From contig JARBJD010000078.1 in the NCBI GenBank assembly GCA_033064195.1, positions 186,001 to 250,000 on the forward strand: DNA of 64,000 nt, given 5' to 3'. The notes beneath the pieces are model-generated. The model was not told where the DNA came from. It saw nothing but the letters and a program-made list of their open reading frames with translations, and searched no databases. The stretch comes from Blattamonas nauphoetae (taxonomy: Eukaryota; Preaxostyla; Oxymonadida). Both the position numbers and the translations under genes were made by a program. Of the stretch, positions 10,499 to 20,536 are shown piece after piece. Positions within the stretch are counted from its first letter, which is position 1. Every line of letters starts with the position of its first letter.

Positions 10499-11703
10499 TT
10501 TTTGGAATTTAGGTCAAATATTGGCATCATTGAAATGGCCTAAAGTCCTTTTAATACAAGATTTAGAAATGGTCAATCGGAATTGACTTTTCGTTTCTGA
10601 TTTCAACGACTATTTCAATCTGGTTCCCAAATCGTCTACTATACTACTATCGCGACGAGATTCGGAGAAAACCTCAAAAGACCTAGTTTTAGCCATTATT
10701 GTCATGTGTTCTTGTCAGATCTCCACAACCTGTGAACCTATTGTGATAAATTTTTTAGAGAAACTGTTTTTTCGTGCAATGATTTTTTGTACAAATATCA
10801 CATCAGCCTCTTCTTCGTTTTTCTCTCTGTTACAAAAGCGCAGATATTCCTGAAACCGCCATAAATCAAGATTTTCCCAGAATCTGATGGACATAGTCCA
10901 ACTAAGACAAAACTGGTGCAAAAAAAATCCTGCTCCTCAATGAATATAGGGCTTTCTACTTGAAAAGTGTCACTTTTCACCAATAATTTTGGCTATATTT
11001 CAACAATCAGTGATTCAATTGTCATACAATTTTTTCAAGATACTTTTTTGATGATCCGAACGTTTTAGAAAAAACTTGGAACAACAATTATGGGTATCAG
11101 GAAAAAAGTCGAAAAACCCATATTTGCTCGAAAACACTCACAGAGGCAAAATCGTTCATTTTTTTGCAAAAAAAATGTATTTTGAGGTATTTACGAATAG
11201 AATATCCTTTATTGGGTTGAAAACGGATGATTGGTTGTGGAGACGTGACGTCGAACAGTTCCCGGTTTTTCTGTGCATTTTGCTGGATGAGGCTAAAGGG
11301 CCCAATAACGTCTTTAGCTCCAATTTTTAGACTTATTCACTCACCAAAACAACATTTTCCAGAAAAAACCTCGATTTATGGCGGTTTACTAAATATTGGC
11401 GCTTTTATGAAGCAATTCTTTAGATTTTTTTTTGGGTGTCATTTCTCGATAAACATATCCACTAAAATGCTTTTTCTTCTGTCCAAAACTGAAGTCTGGT
11501 CGTGGAGAAATGACCCCAAAAAGTGTCAAAAAAACGTGTGGATTCTCCTTCTGGGGCGAGATGAGTGACTCAGATTTTTGTCCTCAAAAAAGAAACAAAT
11601 GTTGATTTTTGCTTTGTTAGACCAATTGTGATTTATCCTGAACAGATCGTGAATTATTGACATGGCGTGGATGATTGACACAACTTTTGTCTGATGACTT
11701 TGA
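10499..11703. repeat. Diverged internal repeats, direct and inverted, no gene
   Basis: No coding frame is supported. A block around 11200-11330 (GATTGGTTGTGGAGACGTGA) recurs in diverged form near 11470-11570 (GTCTGGTCGTGGAGAAATGA), giving a direct repeat with about 270-bp period. GAAACCGCCATAAATCAAG near 10852 is an inverted, diverged copy of CTCGATTTATGGCGGTTTA near 11371. A further scrap (GTCTGGTCTGGAGAAACGAG) lies near 12539. This looks like decayed copies of a dispersed repeat of unknown family. Confidence 0.45.
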
Positions 11704-14009
11704 TTGGGAAGGGGAGGATGTTTTTTTTTTGATTTTGGAATGTACAGTCTGTCATGTGGGGATGGAGAGAGGCAGAGTGATACCCATAATCACGATTCAA
11801 ACTCTGTAATTAGGAGGGAAACAGGGTTTCAGTTATCCGATCCTTCATCGTTACCGAATGTACTACCGAAATCTGAAACAATCAGAGGAGCCTGAGCAGC
11901 CCTTCTTTACCATCCTTGCCCCACCTGTTCCAGCTCCACAGGAAGCAAGTCAGCCCGAGAATCAAGAAAACAGTCAGCAAGTTCCAGCTTCCCCTCCAGT
12001 GAAAAAATGTAAGCACAAATCAAAAAGATGGCAGAGGAAGATTCGAAAAACCCAGTAGGATCAGCATCTTATCATGATACGCAAGTTATGAGAGGAAGAA
12101 TGCGAACCAACTTTGTACTGTCGTTTCTGCCGCTGGTTCTGCAGCACGACATACAAAAGGGAGCGTCCCGAAAAGACGTGCAAGCTTAACCCGACGAATG
12201 AAAAAGCGAAGCGAAACAGAGATCGCAGAAGATATCATCAAAAAGAAGGACGCAAAAAGGCAACAAAAAGCTTAATGGCCACAAATTCGCCGAGAACTTC
12301 TCAACGACGACACCACCTCTTCCTAAACTTTTCTTCCCTTTACTTTTCTTCCCATCTCCACTTTGTTCAAGTCTATCAACATTTCTTTCAAAAAAAGGTT
12401 TGTGCTTTATGAAACCATGAAATGAGGTGTATTTTTTTATTTTAATCCAGAATACTTGATTCACCGGGTTTCCACACCTTTTTCTCGATTGTTTGACCTC
12501 GTTTCTCCTCAACCAGACTCTTTTTCTGGAAAACTCACGTCTGGTCTGGAGAAACGAGCTCAAAAAGGTTCCACAAATGTGTGTACTTGCCGGAAACAGC
12601 GATGTGAGGCCCTCTCAGATTTTTCTCCTCATACAAACTTAGATGTTCCTTTTTTTTGAATAGGCACTTGTTCACGATTTCAATATCGTCTGACGAATAG
12701 TCTGGTTCACAATTTAACACGAAACTCTCATTCATTCGTTGAATTCCCCTCAGTCTGTTCTTCTTCAGTGATCCTCTTTTAGGTTTCAATTCTCTTGAAG
12801 GCGGAGGAAGATGGAAAAGGCTAAAAAGACATCTCACACCATTTCATCATGTCTTTATCGGAGTGACAAGAAAAACTTGTGCGAGGTCCAACCCAATTGT
12901 TGGACTTGTTAGATCAGTTTTGTTTTCGTACAGTTCTTTGCAATGTTACATATTTTGATAAAACGCCAAGTGGAAAAATCATAGTGTCCTAATGGGTGAG
13001 AACGGTGCAATGAAAGGTCAGATCTGAGTCATGTAGTGAGTTTTACATGTACGACACGAGTTCTAAATGTTCGACTGGATATCGAAAGTTCAAATCCTTC
13101 ACGGGCGGGATCAGTCCAAACTCACCCAGACTTTTCAATTATCTTTTTTTCACTTGAACCAACAGTAAATTTCGATAAAAGGAACACTTTAAAACCAGAA
13201 TACAACAAAATAAAAACACGAAAGGATATGAGCGTGCGGTTTTCATTTGTTGTCTTTGTTTTTGTGTAGTCTTTTGATTCGAGATGTCATGAGGTTACTT
13301 TGATGTTTTGTCAGTCCAAGTTTCCAAAGTTGGATTGACCTGAAACTACTGGACGAGATGAAAAAAAGAACAATGGGTTCAACTTCAGGTGGACCAAGTT
13401 AGTGGAAATACATCTTCAAAGATTCCATTTCTGATTTCGAATCTCATTCTCATTCTTTCTCTTCACATTTCAATCTCGTTTCTTCTCTCTTTGGAAACCA
13501 AAGCTCCACTGAGTAGTGTTCGATTCAATGACTTGAATGCAATTGAAAATAAAGATTCCAAACAAGGTGGAGAAATAACATTAAAATGGGAGTATCGTTC
13601 AAAAAGAAGTGAAATGAATGAAATAGAAATGGGAGCAAAATATGAAAAACTTGGGAGCGAGCCCGAGTTTTTAATTGAGAAATAGCTCTTTTTTGCATTT
13701 TCAGCATGAAGAGGACACTAGCTGCATTACTCGAAAACAGTTTTATGTTTCAGGTCACCCTTGACAACGTTTAAGAACAGCTGTTGATTCTCCAATCCAT
13801 ATCAAGAATCAAGCTGTTGAAGAGATAAAATGAAAACAAAGACAGCAATCACACAGATTTTCGGAGAAAACCATACTGACATTATGTCGTTCATCACAAA
13901 CGCGTTCAATCGACGAATCCGTCGAAGGCATGCAGGAAAGTCCTAAATTTACCCACGATCCGAAATAAACCCGAAAGTTCTCTTCAGGGAGGCTGTCGTT
14001 TTCGATGAA
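11704..14009. other. Accessory spacer with short unassigned frames
   Basis: Only short, atypical frames occur here. One at 11858-12058 is Pro/Gln-rich and ends in a Lys/Arg cluster (KKCKHKSKRWQRKIRKTQ). Another at 12113-12412 is very basic. A third is at 13389-13685. None shows a family motif. They could be eroded transposon pieces. The reverse-strand frame at 12535-12837 looks no better. Confidence 0.3.
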
Positions 14010-14549
14010 TTGATCATTCCATTTCTCGTGAAGAATCATGTCATTTGTTGTGTTTTTGGGGAATTCAAGATGAGTATATCAGTTGAATGTTTAATTGTTC
14101 CTCTTGACTCCATCATCAAAGGTGTTGAACATACCTTTTTTATGTCCAAATCTGAAAAGGACAGTCCACCAGTTCTAGCCACTAAATCAAAATTCACATC
14201 ACAGCAAGAATACAGATTGATACCGAATCGCGTTCAGCGGGGAGTGCAAATCCAGCGTGACCATAGTATTCCGGGAACGATGATTGAAAAAGCAGATGGG
14301 TGTTCTGTTCATCAACTATCAAGAGGAAAGAAAGCAGAAAAGGCAAACAGTGATACTGCAAAGAATTGTCGGCCATCCCGACTTTTATTGCAGCAAGAAA
14401 AAGAACTGGTCGACTTTTCTCTGAATGAGATCAAAACATATGGGAATATCGATACAACAACAATGTCTTTTCTAAAAATATCGGAGAAATTAATAATCAA
14501 CGATTTTGAGCGAGATGAAATGAAAGATTTATGGTATCGACAAAAGTGA
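14010..14549 (+). CDS. Hypothetical protein in transposon-rich region
   Basis: A 179-codon frame with weak similarity in style to DNA-binding N-termini of transposases: a basic low-complexity middle followed by RLLLQQEKELVDFSLNEIK, reminiscent of the helix that opens CENP-B-like helix-turn-helix domains. No catalytic motif follows. It may be a fragment of a larger broken element. I do not recognise the family. Confidence 0.3.
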   Translation: MIIPFLVKNHVICCVFGEFKMSISVECLIVPLDSIIKGVEHTFFMSKSEKDSPPVLATKSKFTSQQEYRLIPNRVQRGVQIQRDHSIPGTMIEKADGCSVHQLSRGKKAEKANSDTAKNCRPSRLLLQQEKELVDFSLNEIKTYGNIDTTTMSFLKISEKLIINDFERDEMKDLWYRQK

Positions 14550-14603
14550 CTTCTTGTCGACGGAGTTGGAGTGATGACTCTGAAAAAGAGATGTTTGTGA
14601 CAA

Positions 14604-16020
14604 TCATTGATTTGTTGATTCTGTCTTTGATTTCAAGAGATGAATTGCAGGTTTCTCTGAAGAATACTGAAGTCGAGTATACAAGGTTGAATGTCCAATG
14701 GAGAAGTGAATAGTTTCATTTTTTTCTGTGGAGCCATCCAAAATGTAACATGCGCGGAGCTGACCGCTGACGACGTGAATGTGTCCAAAGGCTCTTTCAA
14801 GTCTGAAAAGATTGAGGAGGTCAGTGATGTTGAGAATATCTCGTTCGTGGATCCTGTCGCGAACTGACTGGACTATGGTTCCAAAAGCTCCATCGCACAG
14901 GTTTTTTCCGTGACCTTCATATAAAGAATTGAGTGTGGTTTTCAAAAAAGTTGTTGGAGATGGCTGATGGAAGAGGCAATTAGAATTGTTCACGCGATTT
15001 CTGAAGTGAGGGCCGCAATCGGACCAAAAGTGAATTACGTTGCATTTTTTGAAAAAGAGGTTGGTGTGTCTGAGCTAAAATAAACAGTATGTGGTGAAGC
15101 GGGCATCGTGAGTTGTGTATACAGAAAAGGTGTGGAAATATCTGTTGATACGGGTTCCAGTTGAGTCAACTGTGAGGAGAGTGAAACATAAATGTGTAAT
15201 TTGCTGATGATCATAAAATTGATGAGACACCTGATACTAGGTCATCGAAACCTTCCAGTTTTCTTTGTAGTCGTTGATCACAATTGCAGTACCTGGTTCC
15301 AACTCCGAGATTTGACTGTTGAAAGATTATCGGTGAATGGACGCAGCGATTGCAGACATCTGTCCGTCGTTTAGCACGTGTCAGAGATGTACACATATTC
15401 CTGAATGTGGTCAGAGACTTTTTTCTTGTCGGGTTGTCTTTGACAAATTGATGATAAAAATGTTTCAGAGTACCATTGTAGAGTCGTTGCTGCCAAGACC
15501 GTTTGAGGATGAATGCATGACTAGAATTTGGGTAATGATCAGGATCCACGTTCAATCGATCGATGAGAATCATTTCATCAAATTCAGGTTTGATTTTTTT
15601 GTATTTGGGAGTTGCATGTCTAGGTTTGGTGCCCTTTTTCTCGATGTTTTGGTCACGCATGACTCTTACGCGATATGAGTGTCTGAATTCATTTTTTCTG
15701 ATATTGAAGCCGGCCTTGAATGGTTCAGGGAATGAAACGATCGATGCGAGAGCAGAGAGCAGAAAAATCTTTGGATGCTTTGGGAGCTTGGCGAAGATCC
15801 TTTCGAGAGATTTGATTAATCCGAAGTATTTTGCTTCAAGGAAAAATGAGAAGGAAGAACGTTGAAAAACCGTTGAGCTCCAATTCAAGATTTGTACGGA
15901 CGGAACTGCCAACTCTTGAGTGGAGGCATGTGTGATCAAGGAGAGCCTCAGGATGACCACCGGAAATTTTGTAAGCTGCATCAAACAGGTGTGCGGCCAT
16001 TTTACTCTGGTCTGAGGCTG
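14604..16020 (-). pseudogene. Broken transposase-like gene with GHGK…CDG motif
   Basis: Minus-strand coding-like sequence broken in at least two places. The 5' part (15211-16020) encodes a basic region rich in FRHSYRVRVMRDQ-type sequence, followed by a Cys cluster (RTDVCNRCVHSP, then RYCNCDQ). The 3' part contains VIHFWSDCGPHFRNR and EGHGKNLCDGAFGTI. The same order (Cys pair, then a SDG/SDC…F-N block, then HGK-x2-CDG) occurs in a widespread family of uncharacterised transposon-like proteins of animals and protists. The two Asp residues may be catalytic. I cannot name the superfamily with confidence. The upstream boundary coincides with an inserted TA-flanked element end at 16024. Confidence 0.5.
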
Positions 16021-16023
16021 ATA

Positions 16024-16086
16024 CAGTCGGAATAGTTCAACATCAAACAAAATAATACAACATCGAACATACTCATTCAACCAATT
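16024..16086. mobile_element. Solitary end of the iteron-bearing TA element
   Basis: Preceded by TA (16022-16023), the sequence CAGTCGGAATAGTTCAACAT repeats the left end found at 7505, followed by about two more iterons (ACAACATCGAAC, ATTCAACC). No matching right end is present in the next kilobase, so this is a truncated copy lying against the 5' side of the broken transposase-like gene. Confidence 0.75.
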
Positions 16087-16981
16087 TGTGCCCAACTATC
16101 ATATCTATCAACGAGGAATTTTTTTTTCAAAAAAGTCAGAAAAATAGAGAATAGTGTGACGAAATGGATAAAGAACGTGATTCTGACTCGTTTTTTGCAA
16201 TATATTAGAGAAATATCAGTATTTCATTGAGATGAAGCGTTTTTTTCAAAACATTTAATTAAATGCATGTGATAATAAACGCGGTCAAGGGTGACAGGCA
16301 GACTTGTGAAATGTCCAATCGGACAACTTGTCACTCTAATCTGATCATCGCCACTTCATCACGATATTTTTGTCATTTATACTCGCTTTTATACCGTTTC
16401 ACCACTCTTTTCTGACGATTTCTCGAATCGTGACTTGAAGATGAAAAATGGGGGAGATCAAAGAGAAAAGTCAATAAAAAAGAAGATTCTCTGTCAAACT
16501 GTGTCTTTAACTCAGCGGATGTTGTAAGATTAGATTGTTTGGGAACTATACTTTCTCCCCAACCGAGGATCAAGCGTAGTTCTCTGGTCAGATCGACCCT
16601 TTCATCATCTTTTCAACCACTTCATCTCTTTATCCACAAACCTATTTCTCTTGAAACAAATTTTCCCAAAAAAGCTCATAACAAACAGTGAATTGGAGGA
16701 CTTGTAACAATTTTTGATCGAATTGACCAATTGGACAAATTGGAAATCCAATTGGCCAATTCGATCGACCCCCAGAATTGGTCTTTTTACAAGTCTGGTG
16801 ACAGGCAACTCTTGACTGTGGCTGAATGATGTGATCTATCCTCTATCAGAGAAATTTTTCCAGAAACGAGTATGACTCAATTATTTCGTCTATTTGGAGT
16901 CTCTCCATCCAAATTAGGTGGAAATCGTGAAAGGAATAGACTGAACTATTTTATCGTGGGTTGATCACCATCTCTTTTCAA
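16087..16981. other. Intergenic region with a hairpin, otherwise no gene seen
   Basis: AT-rich sequence without a supported coding frame. It contains the inverted repeat at 16716-16766 described separately and probably the promoter of the kinase-like gene starting near 16982. Confidence 0.4.
16716..16766. repeat. Near-perfect 20-bp inverted repeat (hairpin)
   Basis: Left arm 16716-16735 (GATCGAATTGACCAATTGGA) and right arm 16747-16766 are reverse complements with a single mismatch and an 11-nt spacer. The flanks extend weakly (ACTTGTAA … TTTTTACAAGT). It could be a cruciform, a binding site or the remains of a tiny foldback element. Confidence 0.8.
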
Positions 16982-19900
16982 ATGACAGATCCTGAAGACG
17001 TCTTTCATCAACTGAATTACAAGGTTCATCATTTCTCTTTTTATATGCGAATTATAGAAACTACGAGTGCTCTGTCTGCTTTCCTCCATCTCCATCCATC
17101 ATTCTCTCTTTTTCTGATCTTAAGCTCAAGGAATCATTCAGTTAGTTCTTTCTCTTCACACATCGTTTTTTAATCAGATCTTTCCTTGTTGAACACCAAG
17201 TCACATCAAAACAGCTTCGTGGCACAATCGTTCCAGCCTCCTCAACAATACTCACCTCATACAATTTTTTTCTCCATTACCTTCGGTCCTCCGCTTTTCT
17301 CTTATATCTTCTTCCCAGTTCCTTTGCTTATGATCCGTATTGTTGCAAACTTGTTTCGAGAGAGTCTGTCCAAAACTCAGTCGTCACTCTTTTTGAGGTG
17401 CCTTCTTCTCTGGTCTATTTTTCCCCCTTCTTGATACCAACAAAGACTCTCTCAAAATACACTATTCCATCGTCCGAACATCTCCCAGAAGACGCAATAC
17501 GAGTCGTGATGTTTCACCTTTGTATTTTTATCTATTCATCACACTTTGTAGTAACATTCCTCTCACATCTCCATAGTCTGGGTCTTGTGCATTTGTTTGT
17601 ATCTTTCATTCTCATTCCCCAGAAACCTAACGCCAGAAACAGTGTCTTTCCATTTCGATTCTGAATCCAAGCTGTTCACCTCAAAAGTGTCTGAAATGGA
17701 ATATCTTTCCGATCTTTCGTCTCCTCTTCCTGCAAATCGACCTCTCCATGGATTGTATTTTCCCTTTTTATCTCATCTTTCAGCCCAGTGCCAGAACAAC
17801 CACCGGAAGCGTTCCAACCTTCCCCGATTCCCACCCCACAGTGGGATATTTGGTCTGTTGGCATGATTTTCTACAGACTCATCACCCAATCCAGACCGAC
17901 CATGCGGGACGGGGATTCTGCTCCTGTCTTCAATCCCCTCCCGAGCGATGTGATGGTCGGCACCAGAGCTCACGACTTCCTCTACCAACTTCTCAGCCCC
18001 GTTCCAATGACACGGCTGTCTGCTGCGGAGGCACTCAACCATCCGTACATGGCGGACCTTCCAGCCGCACTTCGGAACGGACTCGAATCTCTCTCCCCCG
18101 CTCGCCCCACATCCGACCCCTCTCTCACCTTCAACCCCCCTCCCCAACTCCCAAGCGGTGTCGAGCATCCCCCTCCCCAACTCCCAAGCGGTGTCGAGCA
18201 TCCCCCTCCCCAACTCCCAAGCGGTGTCGAGCATCCCCCTCCCCAACTCCCAAGCGGTGTCGAGCATCCCCAGCTGCAACCCACACACATTCCCACGCAC
18301 TCTCCTCCTCATCCTCCTCCTGTCCCTCCTCTCATGCTTCATCCCTTGTACTCCCCCTCTCCTCCCGCGTCTCGCATGATGAGTGTATTTGCACAGCATC
18401 CAACGCCGTTCTATCCGACGCATTCGATGCGAATCCAGCCCCCCATCCAGTTCACACAACCAGAAAGCACTTCCCCAGAACCCATTCAGCCGTTCAGCGA
18501 CATTATCACACAACCAGTCTCATTTCATCACCCTCCGCCGTCCATTCATCATCGGCCATCCTTTCCCCCTCAGCCATCCCTTCCCCTCAGCCATCCCTTC
18601 CCCCTCAGCCATCCCTTCCCCCTCAGCCATCCCTTCCCCCTCAGCCATCCCTTCCCCCTCAGCCATCCCTTCCCCCTCAGCCATCACTTAATTCTCAGCC
18701 ACTTCTGTTCCAGCCAAGGTTCTCTGCACTACTCAGTCTCCCACAACCAACTCAACCTGCTCCACAGCCACCTCGTGACAACACTCCACCACTCGCTAAC
18801 TCTCCCCCAATCATCCTTCCCATCACTATTCCCTCCCCAAATGTCCCCGTCAATCTCCCATCACCCACACCGCCAATCCACCCCACAATCCTTAGTCCCG
18901 TCCTTCATCACGACTCCATCCGCATCGAACTACCGTCAGGCCCACCCTTTGCTCTTCGCCCGACTCCGCCTGCGTCCCCTGATTCTCTTATTTCATGGAG
19001 TACCATCGACAGTCCGTCATCTCCGAGGAGTCGTGAAAGTCCGGAGTACGATGCATGGGGTGATCTGGACGGTCTGGAGCTCGAGGATCCTTACGACATG
19101 CCAATGTCTCCGCCAAGATTTCTGCATTCCCCTGCTCCAGACTCGGATATCCCTTGGTCTTACGATGACGATGAGGAGGATTTCAGGACGAGACACCTCT
19201 TTTCGCCGCATTCTGATCCCCGCAGGACAATCAGGCCTTCACTCCCCTTCCCACCCTTCTTCCACCCCCTTTCACCACCACAGTCACCTCCATCCCAACA
19301 ACAATCAACACAGCAACACGAACAGGGTGATGTGCATCAACTCCAACAGCGACTCTCGATCAGCCATTCGCGAGCACAGGTTGCCCTGACCAATCACCAA
19401 ATCGAGATGCTTCGGGAGGAGATAAACACACTGGACGAGCAGATCAGGGCCTTGTCCAGACAAAGAGAGATCACGTCAGAAGCCCTCTCGACACTTCAAC
19501 AGACACAACGAACCCAAAACCAGCTTCTCGAAAATCGAACAGCATTGTTCCGAGAGAGCTTTCCGAACGAGAATCTCGACGTCATTCCGCCCGAACGTCC
19601 CACCACACCGCCGATCCGCATCACCGACGAGGATGTCCAAGAATTCCTCGACAGTGGGCTCCTCGACTTTGCAGTCGATCATGCTCCGACCAACTCGGAC
19701 GCACGCCGACAGATGGCGCGAAGGATCCTTCTCGAGCAGCAACGAGCCTCCTCTCGCTTTGAGCAGCGTCACAACGGAAACACGCAGGGACGGAGTCAGG
19801 AGGCTCTCGCGCGGGAGACAAGACGGCAGATGGTCCAGGCCGAGCAGGACACTCGAGACAATCAGGACTTCATCCAACGGAGAGCAGCCCGTCTCCAACG

Positions 19901-20378
19901 GTCCCGTCAGAATCGACTTCGTTCTGTGCAAAGAGTGGTGGATGAATCCAACCAAGATCTCCACTCGTTCAGAACTGCCCAAAACAGACTCTATGTTCAT
20001 CTCGAACGACCCAACCGCAGAGGCAATGCCCCTCAACCATTTGCCCCAGATCGGTCTTTCCAAGCGCTCCGTGATGCTTTCGTCATCCGCAATCCAAGAA
20101 TGAGATTTTCGCCAATGCCTCATCCACGCCCTCAAAACTTCTCAGACGTGCAGATCAGCCGATTCCCGACTGTTGTCTTCAAAGCGGACCAGACACAAAC
20201 AGAAGCCACAAATTCGACCCAATCGCGGTGCTGTGTGTGCATGGCGGACTACGAGGAGGGCGACGTTCTTCTTCCACTCCCTTGCGACCACACGTTCCAC
20301 AAAGACTGTGTGGGCGAGTGGCTTCGAAGGCAGAATACCTGCCCTGCGTGCAAGAAAGTAGTCACACCGCCAAATTAA
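16982..20378 (+). CDS. Pseudokinase-RING finger protein (apparent frame break in a coding minisatellite)
   Basis: The likely start is ATG at 16982 (MTDPEDVFHQL), followed by several short-intron exons whose N-lobe borders are uncertain (FLVEHQVTSKQLRG near 17196 looks like the beta2-beta3 region, without the usual Lys). The catalytic-loop exon joins across an intron near 17595-17623 to read LVHLNLTPETVSFHFDSES, so HRDLKPEN has become HLNLTPET, and the DFG site reads LFTSKV. The C-lobe is clear (PQWDIWSVGMIFYRLITQ, RLSAAEALNHPYM). A long Pro/Ser/Gln-rich linker follows, with two tandem repeats. The C-terminus is a RING-H2 finger (CCVCMADYEEGDV … CDHTFHKDCVGEW … CPAC), typical of E3 ubiquitin ligases, preceded by a Gln/Arg-rich helical segment. 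The kinase part is in one frame and the RING part in another; they meet inside the minisatellite at 18574-18590. Predicted role: catalytically dead kinase module steering a ubiquitin ligase. Confidence 0.7.
18136..18267 (+). repeat. 33-bp coding minisatellite, four copies
   Basis: Four essentially identical 33-nt units encoding PPPQLPSGVEH in the kinase frame. The unit length is a multiple of three, so copy-number change would preserve the frame. Confidence 0.9.
18556..18698 (+). repeat. 18-bp coding minisatellite with one 17-bp unit
   Basis: Eight units of CCATCCCTTCCCCCTCAG type. The second (18574-18590) has four instead of five C in its C-run and is 17 nt long; the last is diverged. The upstream kinase frame and the downstream RING frame would be one continuous frame (P-S-L-P-P-Q repeats) if this unit had the usual length. 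Confidence 0.9.
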
Positions 20379-20536
20379 GCCTTTTTCAGTTGTTCTTTTC
20401 GATCTGTCTCTTTCTCATGAATTGACGAAAACGAGTGTGAACTCAACACATGTGATCGCACTTTTCTGACAGAGTTTCGTTCGTACAGTGACATAACAAG
20501 CAAAATGATAAAAGGAAGACTGCCAGAAGAGCATAA

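Noticed and set aside
17773-18513. Long minus-strand open frame opposite the pseudokinase-RING linker
   Set aside because: It is a by-product of the tandem repeats and strong base composition on the plus strand; the plus strand has recognisable domains on both sides.
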